A stretch of DNA of 32,816 nucleotides from an uncultured Bacteroidota bacterium (GCA_937870795.1 CALMWS010000002.1:1-32816), one strand, 5' to 3'; counted from the first letter of the stretch, positions 14,139 through 23,914 are shown. The notes: a model not told the origin generated them from the sequence alone. Made by a program: numbers and translations.

Positions 14139-16067
14139 ATGAGATTTAATTTTTCCATTCTATTATGTTTTTTGGCAGCAGGCTTTGTATATGGTCAAAA
14201 CGACTATCACCACGAGTTTGATCATTGCAATAAAGCCGCACTGCTGGCCCACCATCAAGACCTCATGGAGGATGCGGGCAGAGAAGACGACCAGCGCATT
14301 GATTTGGTTTACTACAACTTTGACTGGTACATTGACCCGGCGGTATATCAAATAGCGGGCAAGGCAAAGATCAGTCTGACAGCCACAGAAGACAATGTCA
14401 ACCAATTTTCGCTTGAACTGGGCAAAGATCTGACAATTGATAGCATATTAGCCGAAGGCCAAAGCCTGATTTACACCAGAGAAGGTGATTTTAAAGTTAA
14501 CATTTTTCCAGCTGTTAACTTGATTAAAGGTCAGTTGTTTACCCTGGATTTTTACTACCATGGTGCACCAGCTTCAGGAGGGTTGGGTTCTTTTATTAAA
14601 GACAACCACAGTGGTGTACCGGTAATATGGACGCTCTCAGAACCCTTTGGTGCCAGAGACTGGTGGCCTTGTAAAAACGGACTAACCGATAAAATCGACT
14701 CCATAGATGTGCACATCACTACTCCGAAGGCGTACCAGGCCATTAGCAACGGGGTGTTGGCGGATAAAGTAAACACTACGGATTCAACAGTTACCTATCA
14801 TTGGAAACACCGTTATGCCATTGCCCCTTATCTGGTAGCCATAGCCGTTTCCAATTACGAGCATTACGCAGATACTGTACACCTCTCAAATGGCACGCAC
14901 CTGCCGATGGACAACTACGTATATCCTGAAAACATCAGTGATGCCAGAAACGGAACAGCGGCTTTGGTAGATGTATTGGCATACTTTGATTCTTTGTTTG
15001 TAAGCTATCCGTTTCATGCAGAAAAGTACGGTCATGTACAATTTGGCTGGGGCGGCGGCATGGAACACCAGACTGCCAGTTATGTGATCAACTATGGCTT
15101 TAGTCTGCTGGCGCACGAACTTGCCCACCAATGGTTTGGCGACATGGTAACCTGCGGCAGCTGGGAAGATATTTGGCTCAACGAGGGTTTTGCTACCTAC
15201 CTGGAAGGTCTGGCAAGAAGAAGGATACAAGGCATCTTGTCGTTCAGACAGTGGCAACAATCCAAAATCACCAGTGTCACCTCACAAGCCGGCGGCTCAG
15301 TAAGGGTCAACGACCCCACCAATATCAACAGGATTTTCAGCGGTCGCCTTTCTTACAACAAAGGTTCTTATGTTTTACACATGTTGCGTTGGGTGTTGGG
15401 AGACGATGATTTTTTTGCCGGCTTGCGCAATTATCTCAACGACAGGCAATACAATTTTGGAACAACTGAAAGTCTCAAATTTCATTTAGAGCAACAAGGA
15501 CAGAGAGACCTGACGGAGTTTTTTAATGACTGGTATGCAGGAGAGGGTTATCCATCCTATACCATACACTGGCAACCGACTGAAAAGGGACTGTATCTGC
15601 AAGTCAATCAGGAAACGTCTCACCCCAAAGTCAATTTTTTTGAAATGCCAATACCCATTCGGTTGATCGGAGAGGGAAGAGACAGCATGGTGCGACTGGA
15701 TCATTTTACCAACGATCAGATCTATGAATTGTCTGGTGTCACATGGGTAGATAGCATTGAATTCGACCCGGATTTGTGGATCTTGTCTACCAGAAATGCA
15801 GTCATCAAATCGGAGATAGTAGCTACCAACGATTTGACTCAGGAGGTAAAGGTATATCCCAATCCGGCCAGCCAATACATCAACATCCTGGCAAAAGCAG
15901 GCTTTGAATATGAAGTAGTGGACGCCATGGGACGGACTACCCTGCGCGGTACCAGCACGGAAGCTCAGCTACAACTCAGGGTTGCAGACTTACCATCGGG
16001 CTTGTATGCAGTAAAAATTGCAAGTCAAAGTGGCTATCGGTCAACACACTTTGTAGTGAACAAATAG
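14139..16067 (+). CDS. Secreted M1 family aminopeptidase with type IX secretion sorting domain
   Basis: A 642-residue zinc metallopeptidase. Residues 1-20 are a signal peptide. The N-terminal beta domain leads to GGGMEHQTASY (residues 305-315), the M1 exopeptidase GxMEN-type motif with His in place of the usual Asn (GMEH). Zinc ligands are His326 and His330 in HELAHQWFGD and Glu349 in WLNEGFATYLEG, with correct HExxH-x18-E spacing and Glu327 as general base. The last 75 residues (VKVYPNPASQYINI ... GLYAVKI) form a type A T9SS C-terminal sorting domain, so the enzyme should be exported across the outer membrane and anchored or released. It lacks the C-terminal ERAP-like helical domain of long M1 enzymes. 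It probably feeds on peptides outside the cell. It converges on the reductase gene with a 4-base gap. Confidence 0.93.
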   Translation: MRFNFSILLCFLAAGFVYGQNDYHHEFDHCNKAALLAHHQDLMEDAGREDDQRIDLVYYNFDWYIDPAVYQIAGKAKISLTATEDNVNQFSLELGKDLTIDSILAEGQSLIYTREGDFKVNIFPAVNLIKGQLFTLDFYYHGAPASGGLGSFIKDNHSGVPVIWTLSEPFGARDWWPCKNGLTDKIDSIDVHITTPKAYQAISNGVLADKVNTTDSTVTYHWKHRYAIAPYLVAIAVSNYEHYADTVHLSNGTHLPMDNYVYPENISDARNGTAALVDVLAYFDSLFVSYPFHAEKYGHVQFGWGGGMEHQTASYVINYGFSLLAHELAHQWFGDMVTCGSWEDIWLNEGFATYLEGLARRRIQGILSFRQWQQSKITSVTSQAGGSVRVNDPTNINRIFSGRLSYNKGSYVLHMLRWVLGDDDFFAGLRNYLNDRQYNFGTTESLKFHLEQQGQRDLTEFFNDWYAGEGYPSYTIHWQPTEKGLYLQVNQETSHPKVNFFEMPIPIRLIGEGRDSMVRLDHFTNDQIYELSGVTWVDSIEFDPDLWILSTRNAVIKSEIVATNDLTQEVKVYPNPASQYINILAKAGFEYEVVDAMGRTTLRGTSTEAQLQLRVADLPSGLYAVKIASQSGYRSTHFVVNK

Positions 16068-16071
16068 CCTC

Positions 16072-17163
16072 TTAAACGTCGTAGGTAATTTCCAAAGATG
16101 CAGAGACCGGCTTTGCCTGGCAGGTAAGGATCAGGCCCTTTTTAACTTCATCGTCATCCAGGGCATAACATGCTTCCATTTTGACCTCTCCACTAATGGT
16201 TTGGGCCATGCATGAGGAGCAGGCACCACTGGTACAGCTATAAGGTGGATTCATCTTTCTTGCAATCAGCTCGTCGAGGATGGGTTTTTTGCCATCCACA
16301 TCCATTTCAATGACCTTACCATTCAAATGTACTTTGACATGGCAGGCACTGCCGGCTATCGGTGTTCCCTTTTCAGCAGGTGTGGAGAAAAATTCTCTGT
16401 GAATGCGTGATTTTTCAACGCCCAATTTTTCCAACACTTTTTCGGCGTTGGCAATGAGGTCGCCGGGACCACAGAGGTAATATTGAGAAGTATTGCTATC
16501 GGGAAGAATATTGCCCTGAATGAAAGCTTCGATTTTTTCTTTGGAGATCCTGCCCGTTTCTCCCTTCCAGGTGGTTTTGGCTTTTTTGAAAAGGCCAACC
16601 AAGCCGGGTTCGCTTTGTTTGACCGGCGAACTGAGCGTGTGCACCACTTTCAATTGGCCGGCATACTTTTGTTCGAGGGCATCAAGGGTTTCCTTAAAAA
16701 TGATGTTTTTTTCATTTCTGCTGCCGTATAAAAGGATGGCCTGGCTCATGGGCTCTTCTTCGAGCAGGGTCTTGACCATGGATACGATGGGTGTAATGCC
16801 AGAGCCGGCTGCGATGAAGCAGTGTTTTCTTTTTTTATCGTGATCGGTGTGAAGGATAAAATTGCCCTCGGGTGCCGCCACTTCTACAAGGTCGCCGGCT
16901 TTCCAGTTGCTATGAATAAAGGTAGACAGTCTGCCACCGGCAAGTCTTTTGATGGTCACGCCAATGTGTGTATCGTGGGGTGCAGAACTGATGCTGTACG
17001 CCCTTCGGACCTCAGAGCCACTTACATTTGCCCTGAGGGTAAGGTATTGCCCAGGCACAAAACGAAATTGTTCGGCAAGGTCGTGGGGGACATCAAAAAA
17101 AACAGAAACGGTGTCAGCTGTTTCCAACTGGATTTTGTGAATGCGAAGTTTTACGAAATTCAT
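16072..17163 (-). CDS. Flavin/2Fe-2S oxidoreductase (PaaE/ferredoxin-NADP reductase type)
   Basis: A 363-residue electron-transfer flavoprotein with three domains. The FAD domain has RRAYSISS (Arg54-Ala-Tyr56-Ser57). The NAD(P) domain has AAGSGITP (residues 118-125) and YLCGPGDL (229-236). The C-terminal plant-type ferredoxin domain has Cys310, Cys315, Cys318 and Cys348 in the C-x4-C-x2-C-x29-C pattern. Such proteins move electrons from NAD(P)H to an oxygenase, desaturase or hydroxylase; the closest architecture is PaaE, but no paa genes are present here, so the partner is unknown. I start at 17163 (MNFVKLRIHKI), which matches the family N-terminus; the longer frame to 17304 would add hydrophobic residues that lie upstream of a -7 promoter element at 17198-17191. 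Cytoplasmic. Its stop faces the aminopeptidase stop. Confidence 0.88.
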   Translation of the reverse strand: MNFVKLRIHKIQLETADTVSVFFDVPHDLAEQFRFVPGQYLTLRANVSGSEVRRAYSISSAPHDTHIGVTIKRLAGGRLSTFIHSNWKAGDLVEVAAPEGNFILHTDHDKKRKHCFIAAGSGITPIVSMVKTLLEEEPMSQAILLYGSRNEKNIIFKETLDALEQKYAGQLKVVHTLSSPVKQSEPGLVGLFKKAKTTWKGETGRISKEKIEAFIQGNILPDSNTSQYYLCGPGDLIANAEKVLEKLGVEKSRIHREFFSTPAEKGTPIAGSACHVKVHLNGKVIEMDVDGKKPILDELIARKMNPPYSCTSGACSSCMAQTISGEVKMEACYALDDDEVKKGLILTCQAKPVSASLEITYDV

Positions 17164-17190
17164 ACCTGGTATTTTGGGTTGAAATGGCCG

Positions 17191-17198
17191 CAAAATTA
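17191..17198 (-). promoter_or_regulatory. Bacteroidota -7 promoter element for the reductase gene
   Basis: On the minus strand this reads TAATTTTG, an exact TAnnTTTG, 27 bases before the ATG at 17163. It decides the start by excluding the longer frame. Confidence 0.5.
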
Positions 17199-17316
17199 AC
17201 ACGCAGGCACATAAAAAGATCATAAATGCCAAAAAAACGATGCTGACCTGTGTCATAATTGGAACAAATGCAGACATAAACAACCAAATGACAACCCAAA
17301 CCATGGATAAAAGGGC

Positions 17317-17324
17317 TATTTTTG
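17317..17324 (+). promoter_or_regulatory. Bacteroidota -7 promoter element for the glycosyltransferase gene
   Basis: TATTTTTG lies 15 bases before ATG 17340. It forms a divergent pair with the element at 17198-17191, about 120 bases away. Confidence 0.5.
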
Positions 17325-17339
17325 CACTTCATTAAAAAA

Positions 17340-18062
17340 ATGGAATTGAAGAAGTTATCGATCGTCATCCCGGCATACAATGAGGCCAGAACCATCCACA
17401 GGATTCTGGACAAAGTAGGCTCAGTCCAATTGCTGGCGGGGTGGGAAAAACAAATTATTGTAGTAAACGATGCCTCCCGAGATGATACCGGAAATGTGTT
17501 GAGAAACTATATAGAAAATCATCCGGGCAGTGGCATAATATTGTTTGAGCACGAATACAACCAGGGCAAGGGAGCTGCACTCAGAACCGGAATCCACAAA
17601 GCAAGCGGTGATGTGATCGTGATCCAGGATGCCGATCTGGAATATGACCCCAATGAATTTAACTTGTTGCTCAAGCCCATTGACGAAGACGTAGCAGATG
17701 TGGTCTATGGCTCCCGTTTTATGGGTGGTAAGCCACATCGTATCTTATTTTTCTGGCACTCGATTGGAAACAAAATATTGACCTTTTTGTCCAATGCCCT
17801 TACCAACCTCAACTTAACCGACATGGAAACATGTTATAAGATGTGGAAAGCGGAGGTGATCAAGACCATACAATTGAAGGAAAACCGGTTTGGGTTTGAG
17901 CCCGAAGTAACTGCAAAAATTTCAAGGTTGAAAGGCGTGCGCATTTATGAGGTGGGCATTTCATACTATGGCCGCACCTATGCAGAAGGTAAAAAGATCA
18001 ATTGGAAAGATGGTTTCAGGGCCATCTACTGTATTCTGAAATACAATATTTGGTCAAAATAG
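17340..18062 (+). CDS. Family 2 glycosyltransferase (dolichol-phosphate mannosyltransferase-like)
   Basis: A 240-residue GT-A glycosyltransferase. It begins [14 protein letters not shown] (residues 6-19), has [10 protein letters not shown] (41-50) that binds the nucleotide, [10 protein letters not shown] (75-84), and the DxD-type metal site QDADLEYDP (Asp97, Asp99). YGSRFMGG and the MxTCYKMW-like segment [10 protein letters not shown] follow as in polyprenyl-phosphate mannosyl- or glucosyltransferases; there is no C-terminal transmembrane pair, so it is a short DPM1-like form working at the inner face of the membrane. The donor is probably GDP-mannose or UDP-glucose, acceptor a polyprenyl phosphate; this is family inference. 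ATG 17340 is supported by the -7 element; the TTG at 17322 overlaps that element. Transcribed alone, 98 bases before metK. Confidence 0.88.
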   Translation: MELKKLSIVIPAYNEARTIHRILDKVGSVQLLAGWEKQIIVVNDASRDDTGNVLRNYIENHPGSGIILFEHEYNQGKGAALRTGIHKASGDVIVIQDADLEYDPNEFNLLLKPIDEDVADVVYGSRFMGGKPHRILFFWHSIGNKILTFLSNALTNLNLTDMETCYKMWKAEVIKTIQLKENRFGFEPEVTAKISRLKGVRIYEVGISYYGRTYAEGKKINWKDGFRAIYCILKYNIWSK

Positions 18063-18133
18063 GTTTTTTGGCTCAATCTGCAATATTATGTAGTGGATTG
18101 AAGTTTCAAAGAATATTATTTTGAGGAAATGCT

Positions 18134-18141
18134 TATTTTTG
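18134..18141 (+). promoter_or_regulatory. Bacteroidota -7 promoter element for metK
   Basis: TATTTTTG lies 19 bases before ATG 18161. The implied leader is too short to hold a SAM riboswitch. Confidence 0.5.
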
Positions 18142-18160
18142 CTTCATAAAAAAATAAAAT

Positions 18161-19420
18161 ATGCCTTACTTATTTACATCTGAGTCCGTTTCTGAAGGAC
18201 ATCCGGATAAGATTGCAGATCAGATTTCTGACGCATTGGTGGATCACTTTCTTGCCTTTGACCCCTCTTCCAAGGTGGCATGTGAAACCCTGGTTACTAC
18301 CGGACAGGTAGTATTGGCGGGAGAAGTGAAATCAAAAACCTATCTTGATGTTCAGGAAATTTCCAGAGAAGTAATCAGGAAAATTGGATATACCAAATCT
18401 GAATACATGTTTGAGGCCAATTCCTGCGGTATATTTTCAGCCATTCACGAGCAATCGCCCGATATCAATCAGGGGGTTGAGCGACAAAACAAAGAAGAGC
18501 AGGGCGCTGGTGATCAGGGCATGATGTTTGGTTACGCCACCAGCGAGACAGAAAACTATATGCCACTGGCACTCGACCTGTCGCACAAGATCCTCCAGGA
18601 ATTGTCGACCATCAGAAGGGAGGGCAAGTTGATGAAATACCTGAGACCGGATGCAAAATCACAGGTGACCATTGAATATTCAGATGACAACAAGCCCATC
18701 AGAATTGACACCATCGTAGTGTCAACCCAGCACGATGATTTTGGCAAAGAAGAGGCCATGTTGAAACAAATAAAGGCCGATGTTATCCAGATTGTAATAC
18801 CCAGAGTTGTTAAAAAACTCAAGCCATCACTTAGAAAATTGTTTAACGACAAAATAACCTACCACATCAACCCCACGGGTAAGTTTGTGATTGGTGGTCC
18901 GCACGGAGATACTGGTCTTACAGGCAGAAAAATCATTGTTGACACCTATGGAGGCAAGGGAGCACACGGTGGTGGTGCTTTTTCCGGTAAAGATCCCAGC
19001 AAGGTTGACAGGTCAGCGGCTTATGCTACCAGGCACATAGCCAAAAATCTGGTTGCTGCCGGTGTATGTGATGAAGTGTTGGTACAAGTATCCTATGCCA
19101 TTGGTGTGGCCAGGCCTACGAGCATTTACATAAACACCTATGGTAGTGCTAAGGTAGCCATGAGCGATGGCGAAATTGCCCACACCATCCAGCAAATGGA
19201 AGCCTTTGATATGAGGCCTTATGCTATTGAGAAAAGATTCAAACTGCGCACACCCATCTATTCAGAAGCAGCCGCTTATGGCCACATGGGCAGAACACCG
19301 GAAAAGAAAAAACTCGTTTTCACAGACGGATCGGGCAAGTCAAAGACCGTAAACGTAGAAACATTCCCCTGGGAAAAGCTCGATGCTGTCAAAGACGTAA
19401 AAAGGGTTTTTGGACTATAA
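18161..19420 (+). CDS. metK: S-adenosylmethionine synthetase
   Basis: Methionine adenosyltransferase makes S-adenosylmethionine from methionine and ATP in the cytoplasm. The start [20 protein letters not shown] carries the GHPDK ATP-site motif (residues 14-18). [12 protein letters not shown] (about 116-127) is the central signature, and [19 protein letters not shown] (about 272-290) is the P-loop-like second signature. The 419 residues are within the usual range. dcd starts 12 bases downstream and the giant secreted protein follows that, so metK probably leads a three-gene unit. AdoMet made here would be the methyl donor for the SET-domain enzyme encoded 5 kb upstream, but there is no sign of co-regulation. 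Confidence 0.98.
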   Translation: MPYLFTSESVSEGHPDKIADQISDALVDHFLAFDPSSKVACETLVTTGQVVLAGEVKSKTYLDVQEISREVIRKIGYTKSEYMFEANSCGIFSAIHEQSPDINQGVERQNKEEQGAGDQGMMFGYATSETENYMPLALDLSHKILQELSTIRREGKLMKYLRPDAKSQVTIEYSDDNKPIRIDTIVVSTQHDDFGKEEAMLKQIKADVIQIVIPRVVKKLKPSLRKLFNDKITYHINPTGKFVIGGPHGDTGLTGRKIIVDTYGGKGAHGGGAFSGKDPSKVDRSAAYATRHIAKNLVAAGVCDEVLVQVSYAIGVARPTSIYINTYGSAKVAMSDGEIAHTIQQMEAFDMRPYAIEKRFKLRTPIYSEAAAYGHMGRTPEKKKLVFTDGSGKSKTVNVETFPWEKLDAVKDVKRVFGL

Positions 19421-19432
19421 AAACTATATTCG

Positions 19433-19969
19433 GTGATATTAACCGACAAAGAAATACTGGCCGCCATCAACAGGGGAGAGATCTTGATTTCTCCCTTTGA
19501 TCCCACGTGTCTTGGAACCAACTCTTACGATGTTCATTTAAGCCCTTATCTGGCCACTTATGTTGACGATGTACTGGACGCACGGCAGCACAATGCCATC
19601 CAACATTTTGAGATGGGAGAAGAGGGTTTTGTGCTCCAACCCGGAACTTTATACCTGGGTTCCACTGTTGAATACACCGAAACGCACGCTACCGTCCCTT
19701 TTTTGGAGGGCAAATCAAGTGTAGGAAGGCTCGGCATAGATATTCATGCTACTGCCGGCAAAGGAGATGTTGGTTTTTGCAATCACTGGACACTTGAAAT
19801 CAGTTGTAGCAAGGCAGTGCGGGTTTATGCCGGCATGCCCATCGGACAGTTGATCTACTTTAAAGTAGAGGGGGGAATCGAAAACTATTACAACAAAAAG
19901 CACAATGCAAAGTACAACGAGGTCAATGTAAGACCCGTTGAAAGCATGATGTGGAAGAATAAGTGGTAA
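19433..19969 (+). CDS. dcd: dCTP deaminase
   Basis: Deoxycytidine triphosphate deaminase, a trimeric dUTPase-fold enzyme that converts dCTP to dUTP for thymidylate synthesis. It is 178 residues long. Motifs are MILTDKEILAAI at the start, LGTNSYDVHLSP (residues about 27-38), FLEGKSSVGRLGIDIHATAG (about 87-106), with the Ser-Ser-x-x-Arg phosphate-binding pattern, and WTLEIS, which carries the position of the catalytic Glu. The start is GTG 19433, the only start that gives the conserved N-terminus; it lies 12 bases after metK. Some members also hydrolyse dUTP, but the sequence does not let me decide. Confidence 0.93.
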   Translation: MILTDKEILAAINRGEILISPFDPTCLGTNSYDVHLSPYLATYVDDVLDARQHNAIQHFEMGEEGFVLQPGTLYLGSTVEYTETHATVPFLEGKSSVGRLGIDIHATAGKGDVGFCNHWTLEISCSKAVRVYAGMPIGQLIYFKVEGGIENYYNKKHNAKYNEVNVRPVESMMWKNKW

Positions 19970-19980
19970 ATTCTTTTTTG

Positions 19981-22900
19981 ATGAAAAAACTATTTCTGGC
20001 GTGCATCATTGGTTTAATGCCGATGATAGGGTATATGCAACCGTGGGGTAAAAACTACGGTGACAACCTCAATTTTGACCAGCTGGTAAGTAATTTTGAA
20101 ACCTACTGGTCTGATAAAAAAGTAGAAAAAGGCAAGGGTTATAAGGCCTTCAGACGGTGGCAGCATTACTGGGAGCCAAGATTGCTCGAAGACAGAAGTT
20201 TTCCTGAAGCAGGCCGCACGATCAACAGCTTTCAAGATTTTCTCAGAGAGTATAGGGGACCCCGAACGGCAGGCCGATTTCAACCGGCCAACTTTTCTTC
20301 ATTGGGCCCCTCCAGCACCAATGGAGGATATGCAGGCACGGGCAGGATCAACTCGCTTGCCTTCCACCCTACCAACAGCAACATCATTTATGCCGGCACT
20401 TCCGGTGGCGGACTTTGGCAGTCAAATGACGGCGGCAGTACCTGGTTTACCAATACCGACAACCTGGCAACGCTGGGGGTTTCAAGCATTATCATTCATC
20501 CAAACAGCCCGGAAAGGATCTACATAGCCACAGGAGATGGTGATGGTGCAGACAACTATTCTGTGGGCGTGCTCTTGTCGCTCGATGGCGGTGTCACCTT
20601 TTCCACCACAGGACTCAACTGGAATACTTCAGATACAGATTTGATCCGGAAACTGTTGTTTGACCCATCCAACACCGATGTCATTTTGGCCGCTACCAGC
20701 ATTGGCATTTACAGAACCGCAGATAAAGGCATTAGCTGGTCATTGGTACAGGGCGGCGATTTTGATGACATAGAAGCCAACCCTACCGTGGGTTCTAATA
20801 TATTTTACGCCAGCGCTCAGGGATCGATCTACAAATCTACCAACGGGGGAGCGAGCTGGACCCTCAAACAAACCATAGCCAGTACCAACCGCATTGCACT
20901 GGGTGTAAGCCCGGCCAATGCTACTTATGTTTATGCTTTGTGCTCCAAAAGTTCTAATAGCGGCTACAACGGTCTATACCGATCCACAGACAGTGGCGAT
21001 ACGTATGTGGTAAGGTCAACCACCCCCAATTTATTGGGCTGGAACCTTACCGGAAATGACACAGGAGGGCAGGGAGGCTATGACCTGGTGGTGGCTGTTG
21101 ACCCGTTGGATGCAGAAAAAGTATTTACAGGAGGGGTCAACACCTGGAAATCCATAGATGGAGGTGTCAACTGGACCATCAGCAGCATGTGGTATGGTGT
21201 TTCAGGAGTAGCAGAAGTACACGCCGACAAACACGCCCTGGAATGGCAAAACTCCACCACTTTATGGCAGGGCAATGATGGAGGTGTGTATAAAACCACA
21301 GACGGCGGCACCACCTGGTCGCACAAGGGCAGTGGCATTGTGAATTCACAGATGTACAAACTTGGCTTGTCGCAGGCAGATGGCAAAGTGATGACTGGGC
21401 TGCAGGACAATGGATCCAAACTCAAACAAACGGCCGGCAGCTGGTCTGATGTGTTGGGAGGCGATGGCATGGAATGTGCAGTCCAACAAAACGACGGACA
21501 GGTATTGTATGGCTCGTTGTACAACGGCGATTTTAACCGGTCCATCAATGGAGGCTCGAGCTGGCAAAACATATCCGATAATGTGCCGGGCACACCCTCA
21601 GGAGCCTGGGTTACCCCTTTTGAGATAGACCCAATGATGCCCACTACTATATACGCTGCTTATCAACAAGTATACAAATCTACAGACAAAGGAGACAGTT
21701 GGACATCAATTGGCAACCCTTCTTCAGGAAGTACACTCAACCTGTTAAAGATAGCACCCTCCAACAACAGCATCATTTATGCAGCCCGATCCAATGGCAA
21801 TATGTGGAGGACAACCAATGGCGGTACCACCTGGACGGCACTTGCTTCTCCCGGCAACAACCTGGCTTACCTGGCCATTCACCCCAACGATGCGAATACA
21901 CTTTGGGCAGTAAGGCAAAACTATACCTCCGGCAGCAAGGTGTACAAATCAACCAATGGTGGTACCAGCTGGACCAATATTTCAGGCACCCTACCCAACA
22001 TACCGGCCAACTGCATTGTCTATCAAAACGGCAGCCAGGACGGTGTATATGTAGGCATGGATGTAGGTATTTATTACCGCGACAATACCCTGTCAGATTG
22101 GGTGTTGTTCAATACGGGCTTGCCCAATGTAGAAGTGACAGAACTTGAGATCGACTATGATGAAAACAAAATTTTTGCCGCCACCTACGGCAGGGGTCTT
22201 TGGTCATCTGATCTTTACAATCCGATCGAGTGTTTCCAACCCAAGGCGGTTTCTGTAGCCAATCTCTGGAATGTGAGTATGACCTTGCAGTGGCAGACCC
22301 CATCGGTAGCACCCGGTTTGGGCTATGAGTGGGGCATCAACACAAATGTAAACCTGCCCACCACCACCCAGACAACCACCAACACTTCAGTTGACATCAC
22401 AGGGCTAACGCCAAGCACCAATTATTACCTTTTTGTAAGATCTGTTTGTAATGAAGCCGACACCTCACCCTGGGTACGATTTGGCCCTGTGACCACACTT
22501 GAACCATGCCCCAAGGTCTTGTCAATTAGTCTTGTTGATCCGGGACCCAACAAAGCGGGCTTGCAGTGGGTGGTCATCACACCACCGTCAAACGGCTATG
22601 AATACGCCGTGACTTCAACCGCAACCCCTCCTGCAAGTGGCACAGCTGTTGCTCAAAACAGTGTTTTGGTTACAGGGTTGACGCCAGCCACTTATTATTA
22701 CTTTCATGTAAGGGGCAATTGCGGTACGGATGGTTTTTCTTCATGGTCAAGCAAGCAGTTTCAGACCAGTTATACCTGCGGCACCAACTATTACGATAGC
22801 GGGGGCGCTTCAGCCAACTACAGCAACAATGAAAACAGGGTGCAGACCATTTGTCCAACTACCTATGGCTACATGGCAAGCCTGACCCTTACAAGCATAG

Positions 22901-23562
22901 ACATCGAAGAAGATTGGGATGCTCTTTACGTGCACAATGGCAACACCACCGACAATGTCTTGTTTGCCAGTGCCAACGGTGTAACACAGGCCGGCTATCC
23001 GGCGGGCGGGTATTATGGAAATACCGTACCTCCGGTATTTACCTCAACCCATGCATCGGGTTGTCTGACCACCCACTTTCTGAGTGACGGAGGCGTGACC
23101 GGTGCAGGCTGGGCAGGCAGCATAAGTTGTATCAACGTTTGCACCAATGTGGTGACCAATACCAATGACGATGGTCCGGGCAGCTTACGGTTTGCCCTCA
23201 ATTGCAATACAGCAGGTAGTCAGATTCTATTTAATGTGGCCCTCGCCGGAGACACCATAGAATTGGACAGGCCTATTGAGTTGAATCAAAACTTTCAGAT
23301 TGTGAATACAGCAGCAAGCAAGGTATTGATCAATATAATGAGCAGTGGACCCTTGTTTAAAATCAATGCACCGGCTACTGTGACGTTTGACAATTTGAGG
23401 CTGCTATCGGGTACTGGCACCACAGCAAGAGCCATTGACAATGCAGGTACATTGACTTTGAAAAATGTGGAAATCAACGACCACATCAACGGCAGTGGGG
23501 GCAATATGATTATAAACACCGGTACTTTAAACATTGAAGGCGTAACCGGGGTCAAAGAATAA
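19981..23562 (+). CDS. Giant secreted BNR/sortilin-like propeller protein with Fn3, CUB-like and beta-helix regions
   Basis: A 1193-residue exported protein. Residues 1-20 form a signal peptide (MKKLFLACIIGLMPMIGYMQ). About 95-740 is a beta-propeller region with many Asp-box/BNR motifs (S/T-x-D/N-G-G-x-T/S-W), for example SNDGGSTW, TNGGASW, TDGGTTW and TNGGTTW, as in sortilin/VPS10 and sialidase-like proteins; no sialidase catalytic set was seen. Two fibronectin type III domains follow (about 751-839 and 841-930), then a CUB-like Cys-rich domain (932-1050, CGTNYYDSGG ... IDIEEDWDALYVHNGN), and a beta-helix-like end (1053-1193, NTNDDGPGSLRFAL). I do not find a clear T9SS type A or B C-terminal domain; the chain ends NIEGVTGVKE. 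ATG 19981 follows the dcd stop by 11 bases and gives the signal peptide. Role likely adhesive or surface-layer. Confidence 0.87.
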   Translation: MKKLFLACIIGLMPMIGYMQPWGKNYGDNLNFDQLVSNFETYWSDKKVEKGKGYKAFRRWQHYWEPRLLEDRSFPEAGRTINSFQDFLREYRGPRTAGRFQPANFSSLGPSSTNGGYAGTGRINSLAFHPTNSNIIYAGTSGGGLWQSNDGGSTWFTNTDNLATLGVSSIIIHPNSPERIYIATGDGDGADNYSVGVLLSLDGGVTFSTTGLNWNTSDTDLIRKLLFDPSNTDVILAATSIGIYRTADKGISWSLVQGGDFDDIEANPTVGSNIFYASAQGSIYKSTNGGASWTLKQTIASTNRIALGVSPANATYVYALCSKSSNSGYNGLYRSTDSGDTYVVRSTTPNLLGWNLTGNDTGGQGGYDLVVAVDPLDAEKVFTGGVNTWKSIDGGVNWTISSMWYGVSGVAEVHADKHALEWQNSTTLWQGNDGGVYKTTDGGTTWSHKGSGIVNSQMYKLGLSQADGKVMTGLQDNGSKLKQTAGSWSDVLGGDGMECAVQQNDGQVLYGSLYNGDFNRSINGGSSWQNISDNVPGTPSGAWVTPFEIDPMMPTTIYAAYQQVYKSTDKGDSWTSIGNPSSGSTLNLLKIAPSNNSIIYAARSNGNMWRTTNGGTTWTALASPGNNLAYLAIHPNDANTLWAVRQNYTSGSKVYKSTNGGTSWTNISGTLPNIPANCIVYQNGSQDGVYVGMDVGIYYRDNTLSDWVLFNTGLPNVEVTELEIDYDENKIFAATYGRGLWSSDLYNPIECFQPKAVSVANLWNVSMTLQWQTPSVAPGLGYEWGINTNVNLPTTTQTTTNTSVDITGLTPSTNYYLFVRSVCNEADTSPWVRFGPVTTLEPCPKVLSISLVDPGPNKAGLQWVVITPPSNGYEYAVTSTATPPASGTAVAQNSVLVTGLTPATYYYFHVRGNCGTDGFSSWSSKQFQTSYTCGTNYYDSGGASANYSNNENRVQTICPTTYGYMASLTLTSIDIEEDWDALYVHNGNTTDNVLFASANGVTQAGYPAGGYYGNTVPPVFTSTHASGCLTTHFLSDGGVTGAGWAGSISCINVCTNVVTNTNDDGPGSLRFALNCNTAGSQILFNVALAGDTIELDRPIELNQNFQIVNTAASKVLINIMSSGPLFKINAPATVTFDNLRLLSGTGTTARAIDNAGTLTLKNVEINDHINGSGGNMIINTGTLNIEGVTGVKE

Positions 23563-23731
23563 AGACGAAGTAAACAGGGCTTAAAACATGAATTCCGACA
23601 CATTCTGCTTGGTCGGAAATTTCGGTTGACTTATCGAAGGTATTTATGGGTTGATCTGAATGTATGATACCTCAACGGCAATAAGTACGTAGTTGATGTA
23701 TATAAGCATTCAAACAATTAAACCTTATAAA
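23563..23731 (+). other. Intergenic stretch with one hairpin
   Basis: After the giant secreted gene, TTCCGAC (23593-23599) pairs with GTCGGAA (23612-23618) around a 12-base loop. It is followed by only ATTTCGG, so it is a poor rho-independent terminator. No convincing promoter was seen before the small gene at 23732. Confidence 0.5.
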
Positions 23732-23884
23732 ATGATACTGGAAGTAAGTTTGTTTTTTGTACTCGTGGTGGTGATCACTTTTATAAAATCCGGCAGCAGG
23801 TATGAAAACAAGGAGTCTTCAGAAGAAAAACCACAGCCGAAATACAAAAAATTGAGGCCGGGACTACACAATTTATTGATGTAA
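23732..23884 (+). CDS. Small single-pass membrane peptide (50 aa)
   Basis: A 50-residue reading frame with one hydrophobic helix near its N-terminus (EVSLFFVLVVVITFIK, residues 4-19) followed by a charged tail (GSRYENKESSEEKPQPKYKK). It is not recognised as a family. Support for it being real: a strong hairpin terminator begins 12 bases after its stop, and the charge pattern (positive-rich tail after the helix) looks like a real membrane peptide. A start at 23693 is possible but adds no sensible residues. Function unknown; small membrane peptides often modulate larger membrane complexes, which is only a general possibility here. Confidence 0.5.
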   Translation: MILEVSLFFVLVVVITFIKSGSRYENKESSEEKPQPKYKKLRPGLHNLLM

Positions 23885-23896
23885 AATCGAGAGAGA

Positions 23897-23914
23897 GGGG
23901 CTAAGGCCCCTTTT
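23897..23914 (+). terminator. Rho-independent terminator after the small membrane peptide gene
   Basis: GGGGC TAAG GCCCC (23897-23910) is a 5-bp GC stem with a 4-base loop, followed by TTTTATAATTT. Confidence 0.75.

Noticed and set aside
17164-17304. Longer start for the reductase with an N-terminal hydrophobic stretch.
   Set aside because: A -7 promoter element sits between this start and ATG 17163, and the family starts at the FAD domain.
18062-18160. SAM riboswitch upstream of metK.
   Set aside because: The -7 element leaves a leader of only about 14-19 bases and no SAM-I or SAM-II structure is visible.
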